The notes below the pieces were generated by a model, which worked only from the letters and a program-made list of their open reading frames with translations, made no database searches and was not told where the DNA came from. DNA of 64,000 nt from Leuctra nigra (lineage: Eukaryota > Arthropoda > Insecta > Plecoptera > Leuctridae): positions 52,663,411 through 52,727,410 of the forward strand of contig OW203762.1 in NCBI GenBank assembly GCA_934045905.1, written 5' to 3'. Of the stretch, positions 12,381-25,600 are shown piece after piece (the first letter of the stretch is position 1; each line of letters begins with the position of its first letter). Made by a program: the position numbers and the translations under genes.

Positions 12381-13167
12381 AGCCTAAAAGTCCGGATTAT
12401 ACGAAGCGAGAAAGTATATGGCGCTGGGAGGCTGACAACGCCCCACAGAAGGCGCTAAGAAGACGGCGACGGCGCAAGGATGGTAGACGGCGACGTCGGT
12501 GCCATGAGGGCGGCGTCTGTCATCTCTCAAGCGTGACTTATGCGATCAGATACACTCGAGCCTTGAACATTTGCATAGTGGACTATAATGTACACGGCAA
12601 GGACGGGAGGGGCGGCAGGAGGGACGGTTCCACTGAAATAAATGCAGACTCTATTCACGTGGATATTGTTCGCTGGAACCTCGCAACTGTGAAGGCGAGT
12701 TCACACATCCATCTTAGTTTGCCCGACAGCGTTTCAAATTCGTAATTGACCCGTCACGCCACTAGGTAGTTCGAAGAGCTCGACGTTTCGGTGAAGATAA
12801 ATCACACATTTGTTATTTATTTTACAGACTTTGACCGAGCGGAGTTCATGCGATGCGATGTGCGCGTCGAGAGACAAGGAGCTGACATGAGTATGTGAAT
12901 GCAGGACGTGTCGTGTCTGATTGTGCGGCGAATGGCGGGACGTGCGTGCGGCTGCGTGCGTTGCGACGGAATGCAGAGGTTGCCAACACGATGTGCTGGA
13001 GTTCGTCATCTTATCGACGGGAAAGTCAGGAACATCTGCCTGGCGGGACATTGCACCGCGGCGAGGTAGCGCGGCGCACCGTCAAAGGGAAGCGGTCGAC
13101 TGGGACTGGCCTACAATTACTTGTCGGCCTCGAATTACCTCAGCGCTGTGCTGTGCTGGACAGCCCC
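12381..13167. other. intergenic, no gene supported
   Basis: GC-rich lead-in to the 109-bp array, with frames open on both strands but no recognisable product. Confidence 0.45.
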
Positions 13168-14911
13168 GAGCGAGGTACCATGTTGCCACTCAATACTTGT
13201 TGCAGGCCGAGACTACCCTGGCCCCTCACTGCAACACTTCTCCAGGCCACGGACCCCTTATTCAGTGGCGAAACCATGTTGCCACTCACTACTTGTTGAT
13301 GACGCAGCCATCAGGCCGAGACTACCCGGGCCCCTCATTGCAACACTTCTCCAGGCCACGGGCCCCTTATTCAGTGGCGAAACCATGTTGCCACTCACTA
13401 CTTGTTGATGACGCAGCCATCAGGCCGAGACTACCCGGGCCCCTCACTGCAACACTTCTCCAGGTCACGGGCCCCTTATTCAGTGGCGAAACCATGTTGC
13501 CACTCACTACTTGTTGATGACGCAGCCATCAGGCCGAGACTACCCGGGCCCCTCACTGCAACACTTCTCCAGGCCACGGGCCCCTTATTCAGTGGCGAAA
13601 CCATGTTGCCACTCACTACTTGTTGATGACGCAGCCATCAGGCCGAGACTACCCGGGCCCCTCACTGCAACACTCTCCAGGCCACGGGCCCCTTATTCAG
13701 TGGCGAAACCATGTTGCCACTCACTACTTGTTGATGACGCAGCCATCAGGCCGAGACTACCCGGGCCCCTCACTGCAACACTTCTCCAGGCCACGGGCCC
13801 CTTATTCAGTGGCGAAACCATGTTGCCACTCACTACTTGTTGATGACGCAGCCATTAGGCCGAGACTACCCGGGCCCCTCACTGCAACACTTCTCCAGGC
13901 CACGGGCCCCTTATTCAGTGGCGAAACCATGTTGCCACTCACTACTTGTTGATGACGCAGCCATCAGGCCGAGACTACCCGGGCCCCTCACTGCAACACT
14001 TCTCCAGGCCACGGGCCCCTTATTCAGTGGCGAAACCATGTTGCCACTCACTACTTGTTGATGACGCAGCCATCAGGCCGAGACTACCCGGGCCCCTCAC
14101 TGCAACACTTCTCCAGGCCACGGGCCCCTTATTCAGTGGCGAAACCATGTTGCCACTCACTACTTGTTGATGACGCAGCCATCAGGCCGAGACTACCCTG
14201 GCCCCTCACTGCAACACTTCTCCAGGTCACGGGCCCCTTATTCAGTGGCGAAACCATGTTGCCACTCACTACTTGTTGATGACGCAGCCATCAGGCCGAG
14301 ACTACCCGGGCCCCTCACTGCAAACACTTCTCCAGGCCACGGGCCCCTTATTCAGTGGCGAAACCATGTTGCCACTCACTACTTGTTGATGACGCAGCCA
14401 TCAGGCCGAGACTACCCGGGCCCCTCACTGCAACACTTCTCCAGGCCACGGGCCCCTTATTCAGTGGCGAAACCATGTTGCCACTCACTACTTGTTGATG
14501 ACGCAGCCATCAGGCCGAGACTACCCGGGCCCCTCACTGCAACACTTCTCCAGGCCACGGGCCCCTTATTCAGTGGCGAAACCATGTTGCCACTCACTAC
14601 TTGTTGATGACGCAGCCATCAGGCCGAGACTACCCGGGCCCCTCATTGCAACACTTCTCCAGGCCACGGGCCCCTTATTCAGTGGCGAAACCATGTTGCC
14701 ACTCACTACTTGTTGATGACGCAGCCATCAGGCCGAGACTACCCGGGCCCCTCACTGCAACACTTCTCCAGGCCACGGGCCCCTTATTCAGTGGCGAAAC
14801 CATGTTGCCACTCACTACTTGTTGATGACGCAGCCATCAGGCCGAGACTACCCGGGCCCCTCACTGCAACACTTCTCCAGGCCACGGGCCCCTTATTCAG
14901 TGGCGAAACTA
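13168..14911. repeat. 109-bp satellite-like array, about 16 copies
   Basis: The word CCATGTTGCCACTCA recurs every 109 bp from 13178 to about 14801, with one 108-bp and one 110-bp spacing and a shortened first unit (97 bp). Copies differ at only one or two scattered bases. Each has GACTACCCGGGCCCCTCA, CACGGGCCCCTTATTCAG and GTTGATGACGCAGCC. Since 109 is one more than a multiple of three, frames rotate from unit to unit, giving short shadow frames only. Confidence 0.97.
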
Positions 14912-15191
14912 GGAGTAGGGAAGCAAGGACTTTAGGGGACCTAAACATTCTTCACTTGACTTGCTTTTATCGTGGATATGGGGTCATGTACGAATAGACA
15001 AATCTCTGTGGCTTTACTAACAGATTTTGCTACTCGACCCAACTGAGACATTTAAAATTTCGAGAGAAAGGCTTACAAAATAATTTAGTATATTTATGAA
15101 ATATGGCTTTACCTTATGGCCTAGGGTAGGTGGTTGAGAATATTATATTTTTTATTCTTTGGAAATTGGAGGCTGAAATCCTATAGTGACG

Positions 15192-15261
15192 ACCACCATC
15201 TTCTTCTTGCACTCTCTCTTCAGAGAAGGGAAGAGAGAGAGTGCATGAAGAAGGTGGTGGT
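15192..15261. other. 70-nt hairpin with 30-bp stem
   Basis: ACCACCATCTTCTTCTTGCA on the left pairs with TGCATGAAGAAGGTGGTGGT on the right, with only two mismatches and a 2-nt bulge over about 30 bp. The loop is about 8 nt. It has precursor-microRNA size, though the loop is short and the stem is simple (CT/GA-rich). No other evidence of function. Confidence 0.5.
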
Positions 15262-18200
15262 TACGACGCCACTGGTCTTATTGCAACACCTTGTCGAGCA
15301 CGGCGTCGTCGCTGAGTCGGAGTTATTGCGACGCCTCCGGACACGGCGTCGTGCTTGAATGTGCTCACGTGACACAATTGCACCTCGTCGAGTCAGCAGC
15401 GTCCTCAAGACGTCGTCGCGTTATTTTATTCCCTTTGACAAGACGTCTTGCGGGCCGGGGGGGGGGGAGGGGGGGGGCACGAGAGATGACAATACACGGG
15501 CTGATACGAGCCCGCGGAACTGTTTGTCTGGAAGTGAATCAATGACAGATATGAAGATGCGAGCTGCACAGATCACCTGTTGCACGAGGCATGACGTCAT
15601 CGAGCGCTCATGTCAACACCGCTGAAAGACGATTGCATTACAACTGGCGACAAAATCAATGTCGCGCGACATGTCGCCTATTTTCCTAGGAAAAGTCAAC
15701 TTTCCTTAAACTTGTCGACTATTGCGCAAGTCCAGATATACCTACACTGTTTTCTCCATAATAAAAGAGCGGCGAGATCAAAGGGAATATTTCTCTCGGC
15801 AGAAAAAAAAAACAGCTCGGCATAACACATAGGCGCATGAGAGCGTTCACAATAGCTCGTGGAAGGCTATAATAAAGACGCATCCACGCGTAGCAAAACG
15901 ACTTGTCTTACAACTCCTTCGTGAAATGTGCACTGACACTTGGAAATAATTACACGTAAACACTTCCTTGCTCCGTCTCCGCTCCACTCCTTGACCCTAG
16001 AGGTTGTAATTACTGGAAATTAGAGTGGAAATTGAAATAAATCTCCGTCCTGCGCCGATGCGTGAAATCACGGCCCCATTGAGTGAATCATAATTATTAT
16101 AATATGGAGAGTAAACGAAGGCGGCTTCCTTTGATGTCGACATATTACATAAAGTCGTTGTAATTAAAACGTAACATTCTTATTTATAAACGTGAAAAAG
16201 CAACGCCAAGAGGCAAAAGGTAATGATTATTAAGACCTTTCCTATTCAATGAAGGAGAGCCCATTGTGTCGTGTCACGTAAAATATTGCCGGGGTAGAAA
16301 TATTATACCGCATTCATTTATTATAAATCTTGATCGGACCCCAGTGGGGCCCCAATGTAGCTACCTCGGCATAGGTGAAACAGAAGCCAAGTCTAGAATC
16401 AATTTCCAGTCATTTTATTAAAACAATTCAGTGCTTTTCGTTGGGGTTGGTAGGCCTGGTAGGATCAACTTTGGATTAGAGATTAGCTAAACAAAGTTGG
16501 TCCGATCCGGCCTATACGACGTTCAGAAGGCGAATGCGGCAAAGGAGACGTGATCATTTCTTTGAAATATCTTTGAATTTTGACAAATAATTCAAAACAA
16601 GCATAAAATGGAATTAAAATGTCAATAACTATTGAAGTTCTTGATAGATCTGTCTGAAAATTGTCAACAACTCCTAAAATGTTGGTCCCAATAATGATCA
16701 TGCAAAATTTAATTTATTTTCAATTTTCAATTAATTTATACCTAAGCAGAGAGAGAAAAAAAGAAAGCCTCCCCAAGTGCCATCAGAGTCCAAATTAGTC
16801 CCTCGGCTTCCTGCTCTCAAACAAATCAAGTACCTAGGTATATGATATATGATGATAAATTAGTAAATATTGTTATTTTTGTTAGGATTTTGGAAAACCT
16901 ATTTTCTTGAAGTTCTGTCATCTACTCGGTTTATGTGCAACTACAAACACATATTTGCATTACATTTACAAAGAATTGAGGCATAAGTAGCGAGATAATG
17001 AATGACATGAGCGAAGATCACATGGGTAAGTGTTGCTACTTGCTGGGCCTGTTATTATCCCTGATCGAGAGCACGATGAAAAGAGCGGCTTCTGTTCACA
17101 CAATGCACCTGTATAAGCGGCAATCACCTTTGATCCGCGCCGCCGTGCATTGTTCGCGCATCGTGGTGTGATGGCTCAATCACAAGCCAAGGACAAGCAG
17201 AGGGATGATTGGATATTCAACCATCAGGCCAGTAATTAGAGGACCGATCATGAGCCAACTGGATCGAAGCTTCAGGGATATTCCACTCAGGCGCGTGAAA
17301 TTCATATTGTAAGAAGTAAATACACAAGCGATACACATTTACTAAAAAAAATGAGTACGTGTGTCTGTAAATTGACTTATAAAATGTGAGGGATTCCTGA
17401 AGTATCAATAGTGTAAGGAGATTCTCTATTTAAATCGATTTATTGGAAAATGGGTAGGTAATGACTTTCAGGTGAATGTATTCTGTGAAGTAAAACGCCC
17501 AATTCGCGCCTGGTTGTACATATCGTCGTGTAAACAACATGAAGCCTATTGCATGTGTGAGCGTAATTACTCGACTTCCACTTAATCGATCGACAATAAT
17601 GAGGTGATTGCGAGCCACGCCACGACGTCCAGACAGAGACAGCGTATCGCTTGACTAATGAGACGTACAGAGACGAGTATCGCTTACCTCTAATGGCACT
17701 TCCATTAGCGCAATTAGTCCGTGACGTCACCGCCACGTGACGGGGGATGGACTGCACTTGCTGGCCGTTGCGTTACGAAGATGCGATCTCACATTACTTG
17801 CCAGATGCGGGACACGTCCGTCCAACAGCCCTTCGCAGTTTGTTGCTCCACCAAAACCACAATCAAACCAACAACCAACCAAGTATACGAACCAACGTCG
17901 TTGGACAAATCCATGGCTCTCGGAGTAACATTATGGTCAGTCGGGGGGGGGGGGGGGGGGGGGTCGCCCTCAGCCCACCCCGCGCACACACACATAAAGT
18001 CCCATCATTTAAACTCTTATCCAAAATATGCAGTAAGTTCGAGCTGATTTTGAGATATTGTCTCCAATTTGCGAAACCTAGCTTACAAATCGGTTCGAAG
18101 TTGGCGTTCTGGCGTTCGGCGCTGAGGTGACCTCGTCTTGACAAATTACAAGACTGAACGCTGAACGCTGAACGACGCCAGAGCCACAACGTCGAGCTAT

Positions 18201-19919
18201 AAGTGAAGATTCTGGTGCATCTTGTCCTGTCCATCATGCCTGTAAATGTTTATTTGTCAGATCGCCTGGATTGAGACGGAGAATCCTTGCCGAGTCATCT
18301 GATCGGCCTCGAAGTGTCGCCACAAACCCCCGAAGATGGGGGATGATTTTCAACACAATCTAATCTTCTCCACGTCCTTTCATTGTTTCATCTACTTGAA
18401 CCTGTTTCCACCGATCAATCTTTCAGACTTGTGCCTCGAGCTTTGGAAAGACTCAAAATTCTATGTTTAATTTTGTTTTCACTCATACCAAAATCAATTG
18501 TTCCTTATCTGCATTTTATATTTCCTTTTCTGCTCCTTTCTTGATGGAAACACGCGTGTATTAAACCTGTCAAACCGGCAGATTCGAGTGCAATATCATA
18601 AACTTCACGTGTCATATCTTGATTATGATTCAGTTCGTCTTGACGCCATATCTAACATGCATGTCTGTCACGTTGGTACACATGCAATAACTATCTTTAT
18701 TCTGCCCATAGCAACAGGAAAAATCTGTATATAAAAATAAATATACTCGAAAACTTCATTTTTCACTGAAAGAGTGCTTGAGAAGTTCAGACCGTTCGTG
18801 TCAGAAATTGATTTGTAGATCAATATTGCGCAAAATTCTTCTTCCTCTGTCTAATCTCACTGTCACTGTCGCAGGTAAAAATAGCACAAAAATAGGTACA
18901 ATACTCATAGTTGGCATGAGCTTCTTTTGTTTTACATCAACAATATACAAAAGTTTTCGGCCATTTTGGTGTACAGTTGTCACTTGTAAAGTCGATTTAA
19001 ACTAATTATTATCGGTTAGGTGAAGAAGTTTGTAAATGAGTGGTTAAATACCCTAACTTCTTCTGCTGCCTATACAATTTTACAGGTAATAAATACTATC
19101 AAAAAAGACTAAAAAACAGATTGACAGACGTTCTGACAATATGTTACACCAACATGGTCGCGCAACAATGAGATGATGTCACGTGCAAACTATGCATTAA
19201 ATAGTTCGTCTCACATCACATAAATATTGGGAATACCCTGAATACCTAATGATAAAAATGTACAATCCAATATCATAATTATGTTTGAAAACAGAATGTG
19301 ACGTGATGTGGTCATGAAAACACGCGAGTATCAGCGTCTTCAGGGTGCACGAGATCATTTCCACGACGTAAACTGGTTTTATTGAAAATTAACATACAAT
19401 GACTTGGCCAATAAATGAAAAAACTTTAGAGATAAAAAAAAATACTGAATCTTGTCACACTAGATTTCCAATCGATCGAATCTTCGTGTTCGGTGTTTGT
19501 CGATGTTTGCGAACAGCCTTGATATTTGGGAGCTGAACCAAAAACAAGAAGCCGGCCGGCTTCATCAAACAAACCATCATCGTGAGCCCGTTGAGTGACA
19601 TTTCGCCTCGGCCAGACGAAAAACACGTTCAAAAGAAGATCATCAACGGGAACGTTTTGTACGTAAACATTTGACAAATTCAAACCGACACAGCAGAAAA
19701 AGATAATTTTCTCCATCTAACTCGTATATTAAACATGTAGAATGTGTTTTTTCAATGTCGATTGCTTTGTCGGCGTTCAAAACGAGTTTTAATCTGGGAG
19801 ATTTCAACATAGACCGCGGAGATATTTCACTTGGCTCGACTGCAACTAATGGTACGTTTAATTATAACTCCAACTATCGTTATTTAGTCGTAATAACCCG
19901 GTGTAATAACATAAGATTA
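15262..19919. other. gene-poor stretch
   Basis: No exon or element could be supported. Notable are G runs at 15457-15477 and 17943-17963, a duplicated motif at 15280-15350 (TTATTGC followed by CACGGCGTCGT), and small inverted words near 18100-18180. Confidence 0.5.
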
Positions 19920-20516
19920 CACGACGGACATGTGTAACCCTCGCGGACACGTACACGACGGACATATGTAACCCTCGCGGACACGTACACGACGGACATG
20001 TGTAACCCTCGCGGACACGTACACGACGGACATGTGTAACCCTCGCGGACACGTAAGACGGACATGTGTAACCCTCGCCAACACGTAAGACGGACATGTG
20101 TAACCCTCGTGAACACGTTTATAAGATGGGCATGTGTAACCCTCGCGAACACGTAAGACGGACATGTGTAACCCTCGCGAACACGTAAGACGGACATGTG
20201 TAACCCTCGCGGACACGTAAGACGGACATGTGTAACCCTCGCGGACACGTTTATAAGACGGACATGTGTAACCCTCGCGAACACGTTTATAAGACGGACA
20301 TGTGTAACCCTCGCGAACTCGTTTATAAGACGGACATGTGTAACCCTCGCGGACACGTTTATAAGACGGACATGTGTAACCCTCGCGAACACGTTTATAA
20401 GACGGACATGTGTAACCCTCGCGAACTCGTTTATAAGACGGACATGTGTAACCCTCGCGAACACGTACACGACGGACTTGTGTAACCCACACGGACAAGT
20501 ATGTAAGACGGACATG
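19920..20516. repeat. 32/34/36-bp minisatellite, about 18 copies
   Basis: Unit GACGGACATGTGTAACCCTC plus GCGRACACGT, then a variable linker: AA (32 bp), ACAC (34 bp) or TTATAA (36 bp). The ACAC units cluster at the left, the AA units in the middle and the TTATAA units at the right. Both strands remain open for up to 211 codons, which is a property of the repeat. Confidence 0.95.
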
Positions 20517-21133
20517 TCCGTCGGGGCCTCGGGTATACGTAAAAATTCACAGCTTACAAATTCACAACTAGAAGCAAGATACTAAAAATAATTCAATTGA
20601 AAACATTTTTCAACGTGCTTATGAATAAAGAATTAGGTTTATATAAAAACAACAACAAACTATTACATTACATAAATTATTTGTAACGATGTTTTGTAGG
20701 TTGACATTCGCTCGCGGTGTAAAAAGTAATTATCTCAAACGCTCGCATATAAATGCGACATTATTAATTGAGTTCACAAATTTCGCGAGGTGAGCATAAT
20801 TATGTTTCAACTCTCTCTACGAATGGATATAACGTAAAGAATTTCGGCTTGACGGCAGAATTATTGTAGTCTTCGTCGATCTGCAGTGAAGAGGATGTGA
20901 GAGAGCACCTAGTCTGACGGAACGGCCGGGTGGATTACCCTGTAATTACGCCTCCTGGAAACACTGCTTCCAGAGGTGACAATCAATCTTCCGTCTGCCT
21001 CGAGTAGGCCGTGATCGTGGACCTAATAACACGCCTCGCACCTGAGACTGGAGATGCGATGCGCGAGAATATCACTAACATCGAACACAAATAACACTGC
21101 CGAGAACACTGCGTGTTGAAGACCTTCTTGCGA
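20517..21133. other. spacer between two minisatellites
   Basis: AT-rich, non-repetitive, with homeodomain-type words (TTAATTGAG, GTAATTATC) around 20700-20800. Possible regulatory DNA, unproven. Confidence 0.4.
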
Positions 21134-22632
21134 CTTGATGACCAGACAAGAAAGTATCTTACGATTTGATATCCTGACAAGAAAATACTTCCGACTTGAT
21201 AATCTGACAAGAAAGTATCTTCCGACTTCATAATCTGACAAGAAAGTATCTTCCGACTTCATAATCTGACAAGAAAGTACTTCCGACTTGATAATCTGAC
21301 AAGAAAGTATCTTCCGACTTCATAATCTGACAAGAAAGTACTTCCGACTTGATAATCTGACAAGAAAGTATCTTCCGACTTCATAATCTGACAAGAAAGT
21401 ACTTCCGACTTGATAATCTGACAAGAAAATACTTCCGACTTGATAATCTGACAAGAAAGTATCTTCCGACTTCATAATCTGACAAGAAAGTACTTCCGAC
21501 TTGATAATCTGACAAGAAAATACTTCCGACTTGATAATCTGACAAGAAAGTATCTTCCGACTTCATAATCTGACAAGAAAATACTTCCGACTTGATAATC
21601 TGACAAGAAAGTATCTTCCGACTTCATAATCTGACAAGAAAATACTTCCGACTTGATAATCTGACAAGAAAGTATCTTCCGACTTCATAATCTGACAAGA
21701 AAGTACTTCCGACTTGATAATCTGACAAGAAAGTACTTCCGACTTCATAATCTGACAAGAAAATACTTCCGACTTGATAATCTGACAAGAAAATACTTCC
21801 GACTTGATAATCTGACAAGAAAGTATCTTCCGACTTCATAATCTGACAAGAAAATACTTCCGACTTGATAATCTGACAAGAAAGTATCTTCCGACTTCAT
21901 AATCTGACAAGAAAATACTTCCGACTTGATAATCTGACAAGAAAGTATCTTCCGACTTCATAATCTGACAAGAAAGTACTTCCGACTTGATAATCTGACA
22001 AGAAAGTACTTCCGACTTCATAATCTGACAAGAAAATACTTCCGACTTGATAATCTGACAAGAAAGTATCTTCCGACTTCATAATCTGACAAGAAAATAC
22101 TTCCGACTTGATAATCTGACAAGAAAGTATCTTCCGACTTCATAATCTGACAAGAAAATACTTCCGACTTGATAATCTGACAAGAAAGTATCTTCCGACT
22201 TCATAATCTGACAAGAAAATACTTCCGACTTGATAATCTGACAAGAAAGTATCTTCCGACTTCATAATCTGACAAGAAAGTACTTCCGACTTGATAATCT
22301 GACAAGAAAGTACTTCCGACTTCATAATCTGACAAGAAAGTACTTCCGACTTGATAATCTGACAAAAAAGTATCTTCCGACTTCATAATCTGACAAGAAA
22401 GTACTTCCGACTTGATAATCTGACAAGAAAGTATCTTCCGACTTCATAATCTGACAAGAAAGTACTTCCGACTTGATAATCTGACAAAAAAGTATCTTCC
22501 GACTTCATAATCTGACAAGAAAGTACTTCCGACTTGATAATCTGACAAGAAAGTATCTTCCGACTTCATAATCTGACAAGAAAGTATCTTCGGACTTGAT
22601 AATATGACAATAAGAAAGTATCTTCGGGGCGA
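21134..22632. repeat. 30/31-bp minisatellite with alternating monomers, about 49 copies
   Basis: Monomer GATAATCTGACAAGAAAGTA then CTTCCGACTT (30 bp), alternating with a form having CATAATCTG and GTATCTTCC (31 bp). The dominant higher-order unit is a 61-bp dimer. A second level of variation (GAAAATAC or GAAAGTAC) marks longer blocks. Edge copies are degenerate. Confidence 0.96.
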
Positions 22633-25600
22633 GATTACATGAACGAGTTGATTGGAATCTCAGTTCAGTTTCGTACAAAGTAACAGAAATCGGCCATGTT
22701 ATCTGATAGACGTGATAAAATGTACGAACGGTTTAACATCTGAGATTCTCCGCGATGTTAAGCCTCCCCCCCCCCCCCCCCCATCACGTGGCCCCCGAGG
22801 GCACTAATAACCCCATTAACTCGGGCTCTACTCGTCCGTCTTACGAAACAGCATCGGTGGCACCCACCAAACTAATGACTCGAAATTACTACTCCGGGTC
22901 AACAATTAATTACCCGCTTGCATGTTCCCCCTCCTTGACCGGCGGCTATCTGCGGCTCACACCTCCAGCCATAGGCCGAGGATGTAACGAAATACCTCAT
23001 CGCGCTACACCGTACCTTCACGCCAAGAGACCGATGCCCAGGTATACATCAGACTACATACTGATGGCAATTCAAAATATAATATTCGCGCAAACAAAAT
23101 GCAAGAAACGTGCGGAATCTTATTTAATGACGTGAGTCAAGCAAAACTTTCTCTTGAAATTTTTCTTACAAATTATCTTAAATCCAAGATAAATTCTGAA
23201 CTCTCGTTCCACGCCTTCCTCTTATTGAATGGAAGCTTTCTTCTGAAATAAATCTCTCCCTTGCAGCATCGAGCACATTATCTGTAAGCACATAATAGAA
23301 CTGCTCTCGTTGCCTGCGCTCTCAGATCGAAGTTATTATTGTTGTATTCAATCTCTAATTAAAGGTAGACTTTGCGAAACAAGAGCTTTTCTCTAGAATG
23401 GATCTTCTGGAAAGTACGTTCGGCATTCAAGTGACTCCCGAGCTCTTGTATTGTTAGATGATTATTGTTTCTGCTGTCGACTTCCAGATTCATTTGACCG
23501 ATCTTCTGCTCGCGATTGCCTCTTTCATGAGCCTACATTGATGAGGAGACTATATTGTCTGATATTGCTGAGCATTCGACGAGCGGCAGAACTTACTTCC
23601 AAGTTTCATCCCGATCTCTTCCCCAACCCCACTTCGCAGAGTTATTGTATAGAATAGCTTCCTTTGTTCCTCGGATATTTCTTCTTGTTCCACTTGGAAA
23701 GCCATTATTTCTAAAGTAATAATCCCAATCTTTTGAAAGAAAACTTTGCTTTATTATTATTATTGCCATTAGAGAATAGAACTGGAATTGCTACAAACAA
23801 TATATTTTTTTTTTCATCTCAACTTTATAGGAAAAACTGTACTTCCATCGCGGACAACTTGATACATCAAAAGACAAATGGGAAAGGCAATTAAGGTGGA
23901 AATTGATGAAACTTCAGCTAGCTTTTGATTAGTGAGAAACACTTTCTTATATTGGTCAGGTCAGATCGGATGATCTTGCGATGCTAAAGCATGAGATGAG
24001 TGGTGATTCGCTGGCGGGTGGTCCAGATCACTTATGTCCGGACAGGGCATGTGGAAGTTTATGTGAGACCAACAAAAGACGCCATCTTGTACGCGATGGA
24101 AAACTACTTTTTCTGTCGGAAACTGCGACTATACGTCGACATCTGCCATGCTCGAGAAACATTTCACAAAAGCTTTTAGCTTTTTTCAATGTCTGCGCCG
24201 CGAACGAATGACAACAGCGGCAACTTTGTGACGAAAAATTGTGACATGAAGTGCGAGTTTGTGACGTGTTTGTAAAAACTGGGCGATTCTGGTGCCTTAT
24301 AAGGAGACACACTTACGTGGGAGAGTGTCTCTTTTTGCCGGACGACATTGGCTTGAGATTCTCCGCTGAAATTAACAAACCAGTTCGGACAAATGCTGGG
24401 AGAAACTCACGTATCGTGCAGGACGTCTCATTTTCCGACGCTTCTTCTACTTGCAGATGAATTCCCTGAAACAAAATACACGATTTAGTTCATTCATGTC
24501 AGCCATAGCAAATACTCCCTGAACGCAATTATATTATCTCAGTACCAAACAGAGATCCAACGTCAATCAAGCCACAATGGACCAATAGATTAAAACCAGA
24601 TTAAATTAGTCCACTCCCTCTCCCCCCAATGCAACGCGCCGAACACAAGAGCCAACAAAGCAACACCTTGATTACCTTCCTTGCTGGCTCTTGTAATTAT
24701 GTTCTATAGTTTTTTGTGCTCCTCTATAAACAATAACATGGATGAATGTGGAAGAACAACGCCATCATCATTACGAGTTGGGTGCCGCGTAATTACTTCT
24801 TCTTATACACACGTGACGTCACATCACGTCGAGAACCTAGCAGATCTCTCGACCAAGTTGCGCTCATTTGTTGCGCACAATACCAGAGAAAACGATTCTC
24901 AGAGAAGAATAAGAACAATTGAATGATTCCGAGATTGAATAGTTTATCGTACTCTAGTATTATTGAAACATTTGTGGAAAATACTGCATTCCTTATACCA
25001 TGGAGTATTCGTCCATGCTTATACTACCAACTACCTACGCATAATTCAAACTTATAGGCTCGGTTCTCAATGCTCGGGATAATTTAAACAATTAATTAGG
25101 ACTCGATCGATTGCCATTGCAATGAATGATATTCATATCATTGGTTATGCCACTATAATTATTGATTTGCAGAGCTGGGAGAACTAACCCTATAACGAAC
25201 TAACTAAATTGCTATCACAGCTGACTGAAGTAACCTGATTCGTCTTGAAGACGACTGATCACAACGCGTGATGTACACTCCCCTGCAACTGCAAGTGACA
25301 TTTCGATTTCGTTTCGTGAGTTTGAATAACGGAGCGATACACGTTCAATCCATGTGAGGATAGGGAGTATCATATTTCATGGGTTCTCCGATTTCTAAAC
25401 GGAGAGATATAAAATAGCGAAACCGACCAGAGTCATGTAATTTATTGTCCGTTCGGTCATCAAGATAGAAGATGAAAGGGCTCTTTACTCATGCGCAATG
25501 CAGAATAAAGTTGCAATAATGTCGCGATATCGTGACGACTGATATCGTGGAATAACAGAACATAAATCCAAGAGAATTATCACAGTCCTAAATGCCGAAG

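Noticed and set aside
13121..14997. Overlapping 74-198-codon frames in the 109-bp array
   Set aside because: Frame rotates each unit, so none spans the array; identical frames repeat every 109 bp.
19880..20585. 211-codon minus-strand and 129-codon plus-strand frames
   Set aside because: Simple repeat translation (for example VREGYTCPSY) with both strands open; no sign of a protein.
20983..22386. 61-codon frames repeated in the 30/31-bp array
   Set aside because: By-product of the 61-bp dimer, not genes.
13168..22632. CRISPR array
   Set aside because: Units are contiguous or have near-constant linkers, no unique spacers, no cas genes, and the DNA is eukaryotic.
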